Positions 34,916 through 48,564 of a stretch of 64,000 bases of DNA are shown here, in pieces. The stretch is taken from contig RSEE01000009.1 of NCBI GenBank assembly GCA_003971905.1, positions 868,001 to 932,000 on the forward strand. Direction: 5' to 3'. The translations under genes were made by a program, and so were the position numbers. A model generated the notes under the pieces. It made no database searches. It was not told the DNA's origin and worked only from the letters and a program-made list of their open reading frames with translations. Source of the stretch: Moniliella sp. 'wahieum'. Taxonomy: Eukaryota; Basidiomycota; Moniliellomycetes; Moniliellales; Moniliellaceae. Each line of letters opens with the position of its first letter. Within the stretch, counting starts at the first letter, position 1.

Positions 34916-35558
34916 GGTGGTGGGGGTCGAGTCGATGTCCGAGCGAGCAGGCGAAGAGCGAGGGCGGCAGGGGAGGAGCAGCGAAACAGCCGCCGTGCGC
35001 CCGGATTTTTTTCCCCTCTGCTGCCCGCCGGCCACACTGCCCGCATGCGGCGGCGGCGCGTGGGCATGCTTCGGGGGCGGAATGGCCGACGACGCCCGGC
35101 GGAACAGGCGGCGTGGCCGAGCAGCGGGCGCATCGGGCAGGCTGCCCAAAGTGAAAGTTGTAGTCAGCGTGTGCACGGCGCGTGGTGTGTGATGTGCACG
35201 GTGTGATGTTGGGTGGCAGAAGGCGGGCGGCTGGTGGTGACCGGTGACGGTGACCGGTGAGGGTGCCAGTGAAGCTAGTGAAGCTAGTGACGGGTGGCAG
35301 GCACGGGAGGCGGGGCACGGGGGCGCTGTGCTCCACCTGAGGCGGCGCGGCGGCTCCCCGAGCAGGTGGGAAGGCGTGGCGGGCGCTGGCTGCCGTGCGG
35401 CGCCGTGGCACACGCGAGCGACACAGACCCTTCGCCCGCCTGGGCCACAGTCTGTCCCCAGCGGCGCGCAAGCTGGATTCGGTCGATTCAGGATTGCCGT
35501 TGCGATTGATACGCCGCCCCCGCTCCTCTGCCCTACCACCCGCTCCTCCTCCGCTGCC
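34916..35558. promoter_or_regulatory. Shared divergent promoter, eIF3l and MAPK, with GTGACCGGTGAC repeats
   Basis: This is 643 bp between head-to-head starts. A block at 35236-35290 repeats GTGACCGGTGA twice and GTGAAGCTAGTGA-like words twice, about 270-320 bp upstream of the MAPK ATG. The rest is very GC-rich. Confidence 0.6.
35236..35290. repeat. GTGACCGGTGA and GAAGCTAGT direct repeats
   Basis: There are two copies of GTGACCGGTGA, then two copies of AGTGAAGCT and a third partial. The AgeI-type palindrome ACCGGT is the centre of the first unit. It lies inside the divergent eIF3l-MAPK promoter. Confidence 0.85.
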
Positions 35559-36934
<1,376 letters not shown>

Positions 36935-37449
36935 AGCCTTATGGCGCTGCCTCTGACCAAGTCCATCTACATCCCCTCCTTACCTCCGGCCAGTATGTTG
37001 GTCCAGATGATTGGCTTATCCCCGTGTTCTTTGCTGTATCTCCGTTCTTTTTCACTCTTCCATACACTCTCCCTTTCTCGCCTTTCGTCCTTGGGCATGG
37101 TGTGTACTGAGTCTGATGAACCCGCAACATTTTTTTGATAACAACTGGTGCCAATGGCCCCACTACGTTCCTCCTTCGTCTGGACCCGTTTCCCCGTCAT
37201 CTGTCACTAGCCTCGTCTCTCTTGTCTACCAGCCAGCTATGCCTTCAATCTGCATCACCTAATGCTGATTTGGAAGTACCCTGTGTCCCAACAACAGAGG
37301 GGATAACAACGCATTCCCCTTCCTGGCTCTCCCTCCTCCCCCCTTTTCATGTGAACTGTAGCATATTTGGAGGAGCAATCAGGAGAGGCATGGGTATTGT
37401 CGTATATGGAGGCAAGAGAAGCACGATGCCGTGAACGCATGAATACAAG
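36935..37449. other. Intergenic, convergent 3' ends
   Basis: The MAPK and Stealth genes end here. The sequence is pyrimidine-rich on the plus strand. No gene is recognised. Confidence 0.4.
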
Positions 37450-39082
37450 TCATGCAGGACTACAACTCAAACGGGACTTGGCCGTCCCATACAGCTCTTG
37501 GTATAGCGCCCGCAGCTCATCCGACGCCTGCTTTGCCTTGGGTCCTTGCCCCATCTCATCGTTTATGGCAAGGAACTTGACCCATGAGCGATGCGATAGC
37601 GAATGTTGAGGCGAACCGACGCATTATCCTTGGCGAAGATGTCCACCGATGCAGCAATATGGTCTGTGTCGTCATTGACTGAGGCGCCACGGCAAAGGTC
37701 AAGGGCGACTTTTGATGGCCCAGAGGGCGAGTTCCATGCATCAAGCTCCCCTCGAGCGCTGTGTAGGCATGCACCAGTAGTGGTGTGATCACGTCCTCGT
37801 AATGCCGAAAGCGGTGCGAGAGGGTGGTGTTGATCTCGGCCGCAAACCTGCGTGTTGTGCCGAGCAAGGCGGTACGGGAATATACAAGGGTGCGTGGCGT
37901 ACAAAGCGAGGTGGAAAGGCAAGTTGCTGGCAGTACCATAGGCACGTTGAATCGCATCCAGCGTGTTGTAGGTACTAAACCGCCAAAGTGTTGGGCAGGA
38001 ACAAGTTCATGGTAGTTGGGTGGCTTGCGAATCTCTTTCGATTCCAGGTATTGCAACACGCCCCGCCCCGATCCACGTCCACGGTAGCCGTCCTGGATCC
38101 AGACGTCGTGGGGAAACATCGTCGCCCCCTCCCAAGGTGAAAAAGTCACTGGGGTGCAAGGGTGAAGGGAAGGTGTAGTCATCGTTGCAGTGGATAATCC
38201 ACTCGCTGTCCGGCAAATGGCTGCCGCGAGGGGGAGGGGGAAGCCGATGCAGGAAGGCTTCAATGACGTTGGAGCTAAAGGTAGGCTGAGCTGCCGGGGG
38301 AGCAAAACGTCTTGGTCCACCCACTCGATCCGCCCAAGAAGATCGGGGTGGCCGGTTTGCGCGGCAGGCGACGCATGGGGTACTGCTTGTCCCTTGGCGT
38401 TGAAGGGAGGGTGGGCGAGGCGGACAAAAGAAGGTGGCGAGGGGGACACGATCACAATTCGTCCCGTGTGCCAAGGCAAATGCATGGCTAACGTGCGCAA
38501 ACTGAACAGCAGATCATCATTGTCCCGATCCCGGTCGCCGCCAACGGCGACGCGCCCGCCATACTGTTCCCGCAATTGACGGTTGTCAGGGTCGCTGCCG
38601 TTGATCCATGTATAGACAATGGTCGCGTTGCGCGCCCACTCCCATTCGGGCTCGAGCGCTGCGGATGGCGCGACTGACGCCAGCCCCGCCTGGGGGTCCG
38701 GCCCGCCCATCTGCTGGTGTGATGAGGCGAACGAAGGGAGGGCAGCCTTTGCGGTGGACACGGAAGGGAAAAGGTAAGAGGAAAGGGAAGTGCGAGAGCG
38801 GAGAGGATCAGATTGGAGGTGGAGTGCCGACCGGATCGGTGCGGTGGTTGCAGCCATTACAAGGACCACCAGCACGGCGGCGACAATCACGGCAGTACAA
38901 GCGCGCGAGGTGCGGCGGGACGGATACGCAGCGCCAGGTCCATTGGATCGTCTGTGGCGAGGGGGGAAGGGGCGGATACCAAAAGGGGAGCGTGGCCGAG
39001 CACCCATTCCCATAGTCGGTGAGGCGCTGAGCAGTCCTGGTTTCACGCGTCTTCCGGAAGCGGTGGCCGTGGTGGTGAGCAA
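37450..39082 (-). CDS. Stealth-family sugar-phosphate transferase, type II membrane
   Basis: This is a Golgi-type hexose- or xylose-phosphate transferase. The best-known fungal relative is the Cryptococcus xylosylphosphotransferase Xpt1. A basic N terminus is followed by one membrane segment, ACTAVIVAAVLVVLVMAATT (about 38900-38840). Stealth CR1 is ATIVYTWINGSDPDNRQLRE (38625-38565). CR2 begins DRDNDDLLFSLRTLAMHLPW and GRIVIVSP, then in a shifted frame FSSNVIEAFLHRLPPPPRG, EWIIHCNDDYTF and HPSDFFTLGG, matching the family's NDDxx and SDFFT motifs. CR3-CR4 follow as RFRHYEDVITPLLVHAY and, in another frame, WVKFLAINDEMGQGPKAKQA. Frame changes lie near 38300, 38130, 37985 and 37570; the stop at 37450 assumes the last one. 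The substrate is inferred from the family only. Confidence 0.86.
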
Positions 39083-40563
39083 GAAGATGTGCGTTTGTTC
39101 TGAACCACCCTAGGGCTGTGTGTGGGTAGGCTTGGCCACTGCAGGGGTTGAATGTGCCTTGATCCGGCGCGACTGCCACGGTGAAGCTTGAAGACGAGAA
39201 GGCCCGAAAAGCTGATGCACTGAGGGTGTGCCAGCCGGCACACATCGTTTCATCACCCCCATCCCACCGCAGTCTCGCCTGGGTCCGCTCGAGTCTGATG
39301 CCGTCTTGCTCCGCTGCTTACGCGGGCCACAGGCACCTGCGAAATCATATCACACAGCCGGCAGCCTGCCGAACAAGGCCGGTGTTGGCAATGGTATCAA
39401 CGTCAACACAGCGTCAAGGTTCAAAGCGTTTAACGTGAACACATCGAACATGATTCTACTCCGCCGAGCAGGGCGTAATGCGCGTAATGGGAGGTGGAGC
39501 CTGGTGGAGCACACAGGAGTGAGAAGCTGCATCCCACCACTGCCACCAACATGTCCCAATCTCATTTTCTTTTACCTCGGGTTCAACGTATTCAAAACGT
39601 TCAGATGTCGTCAGAAGAGTATATAGCCACAGAGTGTGGAAACTAGAAGCCGATTGCTGGCCTCGATGGTCACCGTGTTCGTTGGGCCTGACTATGTCAT
39701 GGAAGTTGATCACAGACTTAATAATCACAACTTGCTCGAGGTTGTCCACATGTATATGTAAGCTAGTTAAACGTTAACCGTTAACAAGGCGCTCTAAGAT
39801 CTAAGCGCTATAATTATGGTACGAAACAGGAAGAGAGTCGGCGTATTAGCGCAGAGCGTAGCGGTACTACCACACAATACCTGACTAACTGACGGCAAAA
39901 CGTGATGCATGATTGCCCCAACAGAGTGGGAACGAGCGAGAGGCTTCTGACCACGAACGCAAAGGTGAACGAAATCTCCAGAGGAAGAGTATGTCGCCTG
40001 GTGTCGCTCGTGACGCGTGACGTCGAAACGCGTGAAGCTTGAAGAGAAGAAAACCAGAAGGAGAGGGAGAAGCGACAACAGAGAAGAGCACACAAATTGT
40101 GACCGTGTGTGATGGATCGAAACGGCGCACGATCGCGAGGACAACGCAATACTAGCGTAGTGCCGACGCATCATGGATGATCTAGATGATCGATGAGGCG
40201 ACCTGAGGAAGAGTCTGAGTATACTATAGTGCACAATCACTAATCATCGATATATCGATCATCTCCAAGTTAATTAAGTCACAGCAGTACGAGCTCCACA
40301 GTGTCAGAGCGAACCACGGTTCACTTGTGCGGATGCAGACGCAGATATCAGAAGGTGAAAACAGACGGATGATCAATGAAGAGAAGAAAAGGTGGAACCC
40401 ATTGGACAGGGAACGGATTCCGGGCGAAAGCCCGGACCCGTGCCGTCCACAAAAGCCCGGTACGAGTGTGAGAGATAGTGATACTTCGAAATACTACACA
40501 GCGTTACCTGATGTTACAGTCATGCAAGTCATGATACACAGCCTTTTACTGACAGTACTGACC

Positions 40564-40577
40564 GGTGACCGGTCACC
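40564..40577. repeat. Perfect 14-bp palindrome GGTGACCGGTCACC
   Basis: This is a perfect inverted repeat with no spacer. Its half-site GGTGACC also occurs in the eIF3l-MAPK promoter repeats, and related words lie at 14186-14210 and 21739-21752. Confidence 0.95.
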
Positions 40578-43500
40578 TCTCTCTCATATCAAAACCATGT
40601 CAGTCCCATTAATAGACTAATGGGGAAAGGTTTCACTTCTAATAGTACTAGAGACTAATAGCACAGTAGGACTGTCACATGTCAGACCTCAGGACCTCAG
40701 GGGCAACTAATCCTCCATTTGCTGTTGCGGATAATACTATCATCCGCGAAAACAGGTGTGGATGTGCCGGAGCACCGCCGACGCTGAGTCACGTTTTGGT
40801 CGATTGACAAAGAGTGACTATAGAAGCTTTGATGACCTCCCCCGCAACAGGCAACCGTCGTCGATATAGTCACTCTGCAGTCATATATGGAAAAAAATCT
40901 TCTACTACCATACGAGGAGACCACCGGGCCTACGGCCCGGTCAGCTGGGGCCCGTAGCCAGCGTTCCCCCTTCGCCACCTTAGCCACCGTTCCCCCCTTC
41001 GCCACCGTAGTTATAATATCACCGATACGCGCTGGCTGCGGGTGGCTGGGAACGTGGCACCGGTCGGCACGTGCCTATGACGTAAAAGATGCACGGCGGA
41101 TACTTTTGCGTATGACATAGAGTGTCCCAGCCTTAAGCTCTGTCAATGGAATGCACACAACAGAGATGGCAGGAGGCAAAGAAATCCACCAACAACCCTA
41201 CTGCCCCCCGACCTGAACCCTACTGCTCCCCACCTGCACGTGACGGGGGGGGGCTGCGCCAACCATCGGCATATGACAGAGTCGCGTCGACGCGTCCCTC
41301 CACTCCCTTAAAATGCCCCTGCCCGTGCTCACCGCCGGTGCCCCATTGCCGCACCAACGACCACACGGCACACGGTGCCCCTTCAATCCACGCCCACGGT
41401 TGTGCCCCTACTGCCGTCGAGGGCTCGATCCATGTAACGTGAATTACGACGACCCTGTCGCAGGCGGGCCCTGCCAGGTGGGTCACTCAGGTTGGGGGGT
41501 ACAATCCCTTAGGTGAAGGACGACTCACGGTAGTTTCGGGCTTGGGCTACTTGGTGGATCCGAGCGAGGGGGAGAAGCCTTGGACGTGAAGCCGAGGCGG
41601 CTGCGCGCGTGGCAAGGCGTATACGCCGGCTGAAGGGTAGTAACGTGTCTGAAGCCTCCGGGGCTGAGACGGGTAGATGCAGTGGAGCGGACAGACACTG
41701 CCAGGGCTGAGGCAGGGCAGTGGCTGTGAAAGGAACCCACGCGACATGCTATGGTACGGGGAACCGACGCGGCTGAAGGAAAAGGCTCGCGCGATTGGGC
41801 ACATGGAAAAGCGTGGAGGACGAGTTGGATGATGAAAGATGATGCAGCTAAGTGGAGACGAGATGTTGCCTGTATTACTGAATCAGTTGGCTGGAAACAT
41901 GCAGGAGTTGGACAAGAAAGGTGGGAAACGACGAGAATGGAAGGTGGGATAAAGGATCCCCACTAATCGATGATGCTGACTGTTGGTTGGCCCCTTTTTG
42001 GTACCCCCTTCTGTCTAAGCCCCATCGCACTGGCATAGATGTTGACAGAGCGAATTAGACGAAGTTATAGAGTGCGACTTGGGAGCGTTCGCGATCCTAT
42101 GGATCAGCTGCAAAGCAGCCTTCAGACAAGGCGTGAAGGCAAAGTGGTGAGCCACAAGTCTTCAAGCAACAGCTGAATTGAAGGGAAGGAACAGGAGAGA
42201 GAGAAGGGAGATGAAGCGAGCAGGGCGTACGCGCCCTGCGAGCGGAATCTTCCGCCCGGCTAAGTGAGCGTCACCGATCCACGAGGGCCGTGCAGGGGAA
42301 ACCAGCACTGCCCTCCAATAGAAGCAAGCGAAGGCTGCGAAGGCACTAAGAGTGTCATCCGATAGCACTTCCTCGTATTATATGTTGGGGGGCAGGAAAG
42401 GTGTTAGACTTCCACGTGGGCAGTCCCATCAATAACTGCATCAATGCCTATACAACCGATCGGATGGTCTATACGGCGAAGTGTTGTTCATCATGCCGAA
42501 AGGATTCGTCAAACAGTTCACAAAAACAAAAGGGAGAAGACACGCTGATTTGACTTGTTGGGCCGGGGCTCTCATCATATGCAGTATTCTCGAGTCCCCG
42601 TGTTCCGTGTGCCCGTACTATGCCCATATGCCCAAAAAGAGGAAGCCAAGTTCAAGTTGCCCTGAGGAGGAACAATGTGCGAAAAGGGAAACATTATATG
42701 AACCGACCACATAGGAGGATGCTGACTGCAGGGGGAGAAGAGTGTAAAGAACTTTGATGTGACCCTGTGAAAAGGCTCTCGCGCATCGTGTGGTATTATA
42801 TATACTACACGAGAGATGTCAAGTATGTCCCACGCCTTGCCGAGACCACCGAGTTCTGATGAGGACCTTGTTGCAGTGTTCTCGTCGATGAAGAGCTCAA
42901 ACGGACGATGATTGGTCTTACAGTCACTTTTGCTTAAGATTTTGAAGAAGGGGTTGCGTATGGCAAAAGAGGGCAGCATGAGAAAAAGACAAGCAGACAC
43001 TATCGGCTTGTTATCCCAAAAAAAGAAGAGCCTTACGATGACCAGTGGAAGTTGCTGCACAGTCGTCACCACCACAAGCAAGTGCCGCCACCTCAGGTGA
43101 TAATGAGGGCCACTAAAGTTGGCGTGTGTACTCGAGGGAAAGGGATATGCTCCATGGATTTTGTTGTGAGAGATGTAACGGTCACTGCGCAGTCCTCAAC
43201 AGCAGAGACGCAGACAACTCGCCCACACGCGACAGGTGAACTTCAGACGGTGTAGTCCTGAGGAGTGGCAACTCGCTAAGAGTCAGGTCCTTTTGGCCGT
43301 GAGGTGCGGTAACTGGGGCCATAACCGAGACGGGACAATGTAAGGATCGGTGTTCATTATACTACTAGTATGGACACATCCTGCTGTAAGCGAGAAACTC
43401 AACGATATCGCTGTAAGCGACGTGGGCTCAAAAGCCTAAGAAAATGGGAGGAGATGAGATGGCGCTATTTCAAGAGAAGAGAGCCCGACACAAGGCAGCC

Positions 43501-44993
43501 GAAGGGGCAAAATCACCCACAAGGTGTATCGGAGCGTTTGAATAGAAGTCGCATGGCGACTTGACAAAACGGAGCCCGTCACCTAATGACGGGGAGGATA
43601 TCCTTAGGTGAGCCGCGCTTGTTGGTGCGAACGTGTTGGGACTTTGGAGCCCCATAACAAAGGTATATTACAGCGATAAACGGCGAAGATACAAAAAAGA
43701 TGTACCTGTGTGAAGAAACCCCCACGAAGTGACAGGAGTTCCATCCCTACAGCGAGCGTGGCGTAAGGCATGATCTAAAACCAGACGTGCTTGCGATTAT
43801 AGTAACCAGTAATCGATATTCCACAGTGCGTGCGTCAGTGGGCCGCAAACGGGACGTCAGAATCCGTGCCAGAAAAGTGGAGCATGCGTCTGGATAGCGA
43901 CATCCGTGCGCTCTGACTGCTGAGCTATCTCAGCGTTATGAGACCTGAAGTCCTGATGGTCCTCGACGGTGTTGCAATAACTGCATGGCGGTGGTAGTGG
44001 TCTAAGCAGCAATGCCTACAGAGAAACAACAAGCAGCTAGTCACCACCAGGGTGGCTACTAGGCTACGGAACAAGGAAAACAGAAGACAGAAAACAATGG
44101 AGTTTCTATTCTTATATTACGCCTGAGGAGGAACAGAAGGGACGTTGGCCAAAACACACGAGCTACCCGCGGTGGCTAAACACCGTGCGCTCGTCGTAGC
44201 CTAGCAGACTCCCTACATGATAGAGCAGTATAACCCTCGGTACTCGCCCCCTGCGGGGCCTCCCAGCGAGTGACAACACGCCTGCGATGTTCTTGCGCTT
44301 AGGACGCCTGAGAGAGGGGGAAGCTCTGATGATCGATGACTGTGATGACACGGTATAGATAGGCAAGTAGCGGGGCAGGGTATAGTTTAGGTAGAGTGTG
44401 AAATACCACATGGATCGCGAGTGTCTCGGCAATAAACTTTGTGGATTGTCTGAGATATCTGTTGAGACGTTATGGGGTCTTCCGTGGATACTGTCGTATT
44501 ATTAGTTGATGGAGCCGAACTGGATTCGCGCGCATGATAATTTATATTCGCCCCATAGCAAGACGTAATACCACAGTCATATGCTGTATTGCATCAACAA
44601 CATGCCCGCGGCCCGAGCCACACAGTGGCAACTGCGATTGCTGCTAGGGACACCTCCATGCTCATAGCGTCACCTCCATTTCGCATTCATAGTTTGCGTA
44701 ACTTAAAACGGGAAGAGAAAGAAACGCTGCCTATATCTCAGGATTGCTCTTATCTATGAGCGTACGTAGGCATTGCTCTATTACCAACAACAGGAATCCA
44801 CTTGCTCTTTACTAACGAGTTGGGGCTTAATATGAAGCTTTTAAGTGACCCTATATAGTGATCGAGAGATCAAGTTGGCAACTAGAGAAGAGACTCTTAT
44901 AGCATGTGTTGGCTATCTGATACACATTTTGTTCTGCCGAACACACTTCGGGTGGCAAGCGAGATTGTTATCGCGACATCGATGAAGAGAGTA

Positions 44994-45000
44994 ACTGAGT

Positions 45001-45032
<32 letters not shown>
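44994..45032. repeat. ACTGAGC tandem array (7 bp x 5)
   Basis: The array is one variant unit ACTGAGT, four exact ACTGAGC units and a terminal ACTG. A TAGTGAG/GACTAGTGAC cluster follows at 45040-45085. Confidence 0.95.
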
Positions 45033-46064
45033 TATTTGAGTAGTGAGCTGTAGTAGTGACTCTAGCGACTAGTGACTAGTGAGGCATGATGATGCCGAAG
45101 AGACTTGAAGCTTTTGGAGCTTGAAGCTATTGAAGAAGACTGAAAACAGTTTTATGAGAGGCTCAACGTTTAAAGTGGTTGACATGTTGACACCTACGCC
45201 ATCAACCCCCGACGGACATTCATTTGCATTCTGCGATGCGAGGCCGAAGAAGAGATTTTCGATGGGCCTTATTTCCATCTCCTAAAAACATAGGTGAGCG
45301 TGAAAAGCATATGGCCACAGGTGGTTGGAGTGTATTTTATAACAAGATTCAATATTCAACGTATACATTTTGAGCACCTTCGTTGGTCTCACAGTCTCAA
45401 CAGTAACTCAATACAGGATTCATATTCACATGTGACAGTATGCTCTCTGTTCTCTCTTTGATCCAGCGTTCAACATGACGTGCTCGCACTTTGCTGCAAT
45501 GACTAGTATCTAACTCTATTCAAAACAAAACAAAACGTCCGCAGAAACTCACTGAGTACATCTACATCATGCATCAATAGTCACTAGAGCTAGTCACTAG
45601 TCACTTTCGGGCTAAAGCATGTTTGCATTTTTGATGCATGTCAGTTGGCGGCGGAACCACATGGGCCCGATGCAGTCGTCTGGTGGGAGACGGGCGGGGG
45701 GGGGAACATGAGATCTGAGACCTGAGACCTGGGATATGAGAACTCTCGGACTAGCCCGTAGCAGGGTACCACCAGATTTGCTTTATCGATACGCGTCCTC
45801 TCCCTCAGAGATGCAGATGGCTTGTTGAAACGTCTCGTCTTCATGATACGGAAGACATCCCGTTTGTTCAACGTTGTTCAGGCCCGCCTTAGGCCTCATG
45901 GCCTCAGCAGAAATAAAGCAGCAGAGTCGTTGGATCATTAATCATTGATAGAAGTGGTTTCTGGACTGGTGGTTATCGGTACCGAGAGATTATCGAGTAT
46001 CTAAAAGATTCCAAGAACCATGTCAACAATTAAATTAGGCGTGAGATCGATGTGAGAGAGATAG

Positions 46065-46195
46065 CATGGGGACATGAGGACATGGGGCATGGGGACATGG
46101 GGCATGGGGGCATGGCGACATGGACACATGGAGACGTGGGGACATGGGGACAGGTGACCCGGTGACATGGAGACATGGAGACGGGGACAGGGTGT
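46065..46195. repeat. GGGGACAT minisatellite
   Basis: About fifteen 7-9 bp units of the form GGGGACAT, GGGGCAT or GGAGACAT run for 130 bp with strong G/C strand asymmetry. An open minus frame across it (His/Pro/Met/Ser-rich) is a by-product of the repeat. Confidence 0.9.
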
Positions 46196-46573
46196 GATGG
46201 TGGTTTCACGGTTACCGGTTAGCCACTGCCGTGACGCGTGACGCGTGAATATCAATCTTCGTCCGACAAGTCACGCGGTCACCCGGTCACGCGTCGACGG
46301 CCCCATATGTCACATGTCACATCCGCCGATGCGCCCATGTCCCATCCTTCACATGTGATGCATGTGACTAGGAACTCACGCGGACACACGAGGTCTACAG
46401 GTCCCATGCATCACAGGGGTTACCGGTTAACGTTTAAAATTTAACGTTTAACGGGCAAGCCACGTCTGTGAAGCAAGCATATGCTCTCCAGAAATCCACA
46501 TACTCTCGAGGCTTTTTGTCCCACGCGTCTGTCCCCAGGGCCTGAGCAGTGCCTGAGCGCGCCCAGGCCTGTG

Positions 46574-46683
46574 CCTTGGGCCTCAGGCCCCTCAGGCAGC
46601 CGCGGTGCTGAGGCTCTGAGGGTCCTTGGGCCTTAGGCCCCTCCGGCAGCCGCGGTGCTGAGGCGCTGAGGGTCCTTGGGCCT
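46574..46683. repeat. 50-bp direct repeat, 2.2 copies
   Basis: Units at 46574-46623 and 46624-46673 differ at three positions; a 10-bp partial third copy follows. Each unit contains CCGCGG and several CTGAG words. Low divergence points to a recent duplication. Confidence 0.93.
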
Positions 46684-48489
46684 GGCCATCGAATCAGGGT
46701 CAGCTTCAGGGGGGCTGCAAATGTACGTAACGCGCAAGCACTAAGCTCTAAGCGCTAAGCGCTAAATACAGTAATGCGGCAAGCCGGCCTGCCCCGGAGT
46801 GCCGCTGTGTGCCTTCTTAGTGCCGTCCTGTGCCGCCTTGCCGCCTCAGGGCTGCCTCCGTGCCGCAACAGCCGCAACGCCGGCGCCCGGCCGGCGCCGC
46901 AACCAGTCTTGGCATTTGCCTCATTTGATTTCGCCCTGTCTCGCCTCCGATCAGACGGAGGCTTTAGTGCGCATCAGTCCGAGGCTCCAGTCCAGAGTCC
47001 AGTGGCGCTGTCCGCGTTTAGCGCTTCGCCTGCAGCATGAATCATGTGCACATGCGCCTGCGCCACAATCTACCCTGCTTCAAGCTTCAATGGAGCAACT
47101 GCCGAAAACTGATAGCGCCTATAGGAGCAGAGAGGCGCCAAGTTTGAGCGGCTGAGCCTCGAGATATCTTTAGAGCTTGAGAGCGTGAGCGCGCGAGCGT
47201 TCTGGCTGCACGGACTGCTTCCATGTGCTCTGCTAGTGCGTGCAAAGGTGGACGTTGAACGTTTGAGCTTGAATCGCCCTGCCGGGGCGGATGCCGATGA
47301 TCGAGGACTGGGACCGCATGAATAATCGAGGATGTCAAGGTCTGAGACCTATTTGCGTCTCGGAAAGCCGGTGCGCTTGGCAAACCCGCAGCGGAGCGAC
47401 CATCATGCATCGTACACACCAACCATCGATCATCTCGATCATCAGGCGGGCGGCGGGGGTGTTGCCATCATGTCATGCTCATGTGTGTGATTGCATGATG
47501 TTCGAGGATTAATGCGCGCATTAATGAGGCATCTTCCGCCGGTCAAATGCGCTATCGAGAGCGGGGACGGACGCACAACGAGAGCGGCAAGTGAGCGTCA
47601 GTTCACACTCAAGATGAACGAACGGAGGGGTGCTAAGTAACTAACTCAGTACAGAGTGAGTACGCAGTACAGAGTGTACTGATGTACTGTGTAGTCTCAC
47701 GACCGAGCGCGCGCTGAGCCAGCCTAAGCTTTTCACCAACCAGCCAAGTGTGGCGTTTCGTGGAAAAAACGAGGGCTTCGTCCGTTTATCAAGCTTCAAG
47801 CTAAGCGTCACTAGCGTCACCACGATGGAATGACGATTATCGATCATTGGTCAACTACTGACTGGCTAGTCACTAGTCACTGTCACCTGCAGCACTGCTA
47901 CCGCTGCTGTGTGAGGTGGATTAGGCGTTGGCCTGCGTTCAATTGCTGGGGGGAGGGAGATTCAGAATAAGAGGTGCTGCGGATAGATGCTCTGCCCCTT
48001 GCGAGACACTCGTATGGCGGCTGTTCGCAGTGCGCAAGCACTTGGTACCCTCAGTAATACTCAGCTGAGCGCCCTGTGGCTCCGCTCCGAGGCTCAGACC
48101 CAGTCTTGTGCCTTTCCGACAATGTGTGTAGGATACGACCCCCTGATAGTGTACGTACACCTCACCTCGCCAAACACCTTATCCCACCCACTATGCACTG
48201 TGCCACTGCAAAGGAGAAGAAGGACGCAGTGCGGCGTTCGAGTCTTGTGCCGCACACACAGCGCGCCCAGTATCAGAGACATCCAGTTTCTATAGTGCTA
48301 GTTCAGCGTAGGCATCGGCTTAAAGATGCCGCCACTCCCTCGTCCGCCACGGAGGTTCGTCTTTCGTCCCCGCCTCGCTCAACGCACACTCCCTTCTCTG
48401 TCCTTTCACCTCCTGGACCTTCCTCATCCTCATCGCTGCGCGCTCCCAATCCCACAGTGCGCACAATCCAACCAGTGTTGTTGGTCTAG

Positions 48490-48564
48490 GTGAGCAGACT
48501 GCGCTCAGGAGTGCCTTGGAGCTCCCCTGTGTACTAACACCCTCATGCTCTTCATCCTTTCTAG
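48490..48564 (+). other. Probable 5' UTR intron of the GH16-AT3 gene
   Basis: The donor GTGAGC is at 48490 and the acceptor CTAG ends at 48564, directly before the ATG at 48565. A branch-like ACTAAC lies at about 48534. The exon upstream is Ser/Pro-rich if translated but has no in-frame link I can support, so an untranslated leader is more likely. Confidence 0.5.

Larger units (their letters stand above)
39083..48564. other. Gene desert 2: repetitive intergenic DNA
   Basis: About 9.5 kb have no supportable gene. The AAGCTT/GAAGC word occurs at 39181-39194, 40031-40044, 45104-45130, 47079-47091 and 47789-47803. There are GTGACGCGTGACG at 40010-40022 and GTGACGCGTGACGCGTGA at 46231-46248, a perfect 14-bp palindrome at 40564-40577, and tandem arrays at 44994-45032, 46065-46195 and 46574-46683. 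Stretches 41-44.9 kb are mostly unique, with stops in all frames except one doubtful minus frame at 42575-43081. No mobile-element ORFs were seen. Confidence 0.6.

Noticed and set aside
42575-43081. Minus frame of 168 codons with mixed composition
   Set aside because: It reads somewhat protein-like but lies in a desert, matches no family I know, has no intron or neighbour support, and is within what chance allows.
43890-43945. tRNA-like D-arm on the minus strand (GATAGCTCAG...GAGC)
   Set aside because: The stretch is a simple hairpin GCTGAG-ATAG-CTCAGC. No anticodon stem, no TPsiC GTTCGA box and no matching acceptor end follow within 110 nt.
46001-46255. Minus frame encoding a repetitive Pro/His/Met protein
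   Set aside because: It is the translation of the GGGGACAT minisatellite; no flanking coding signal.
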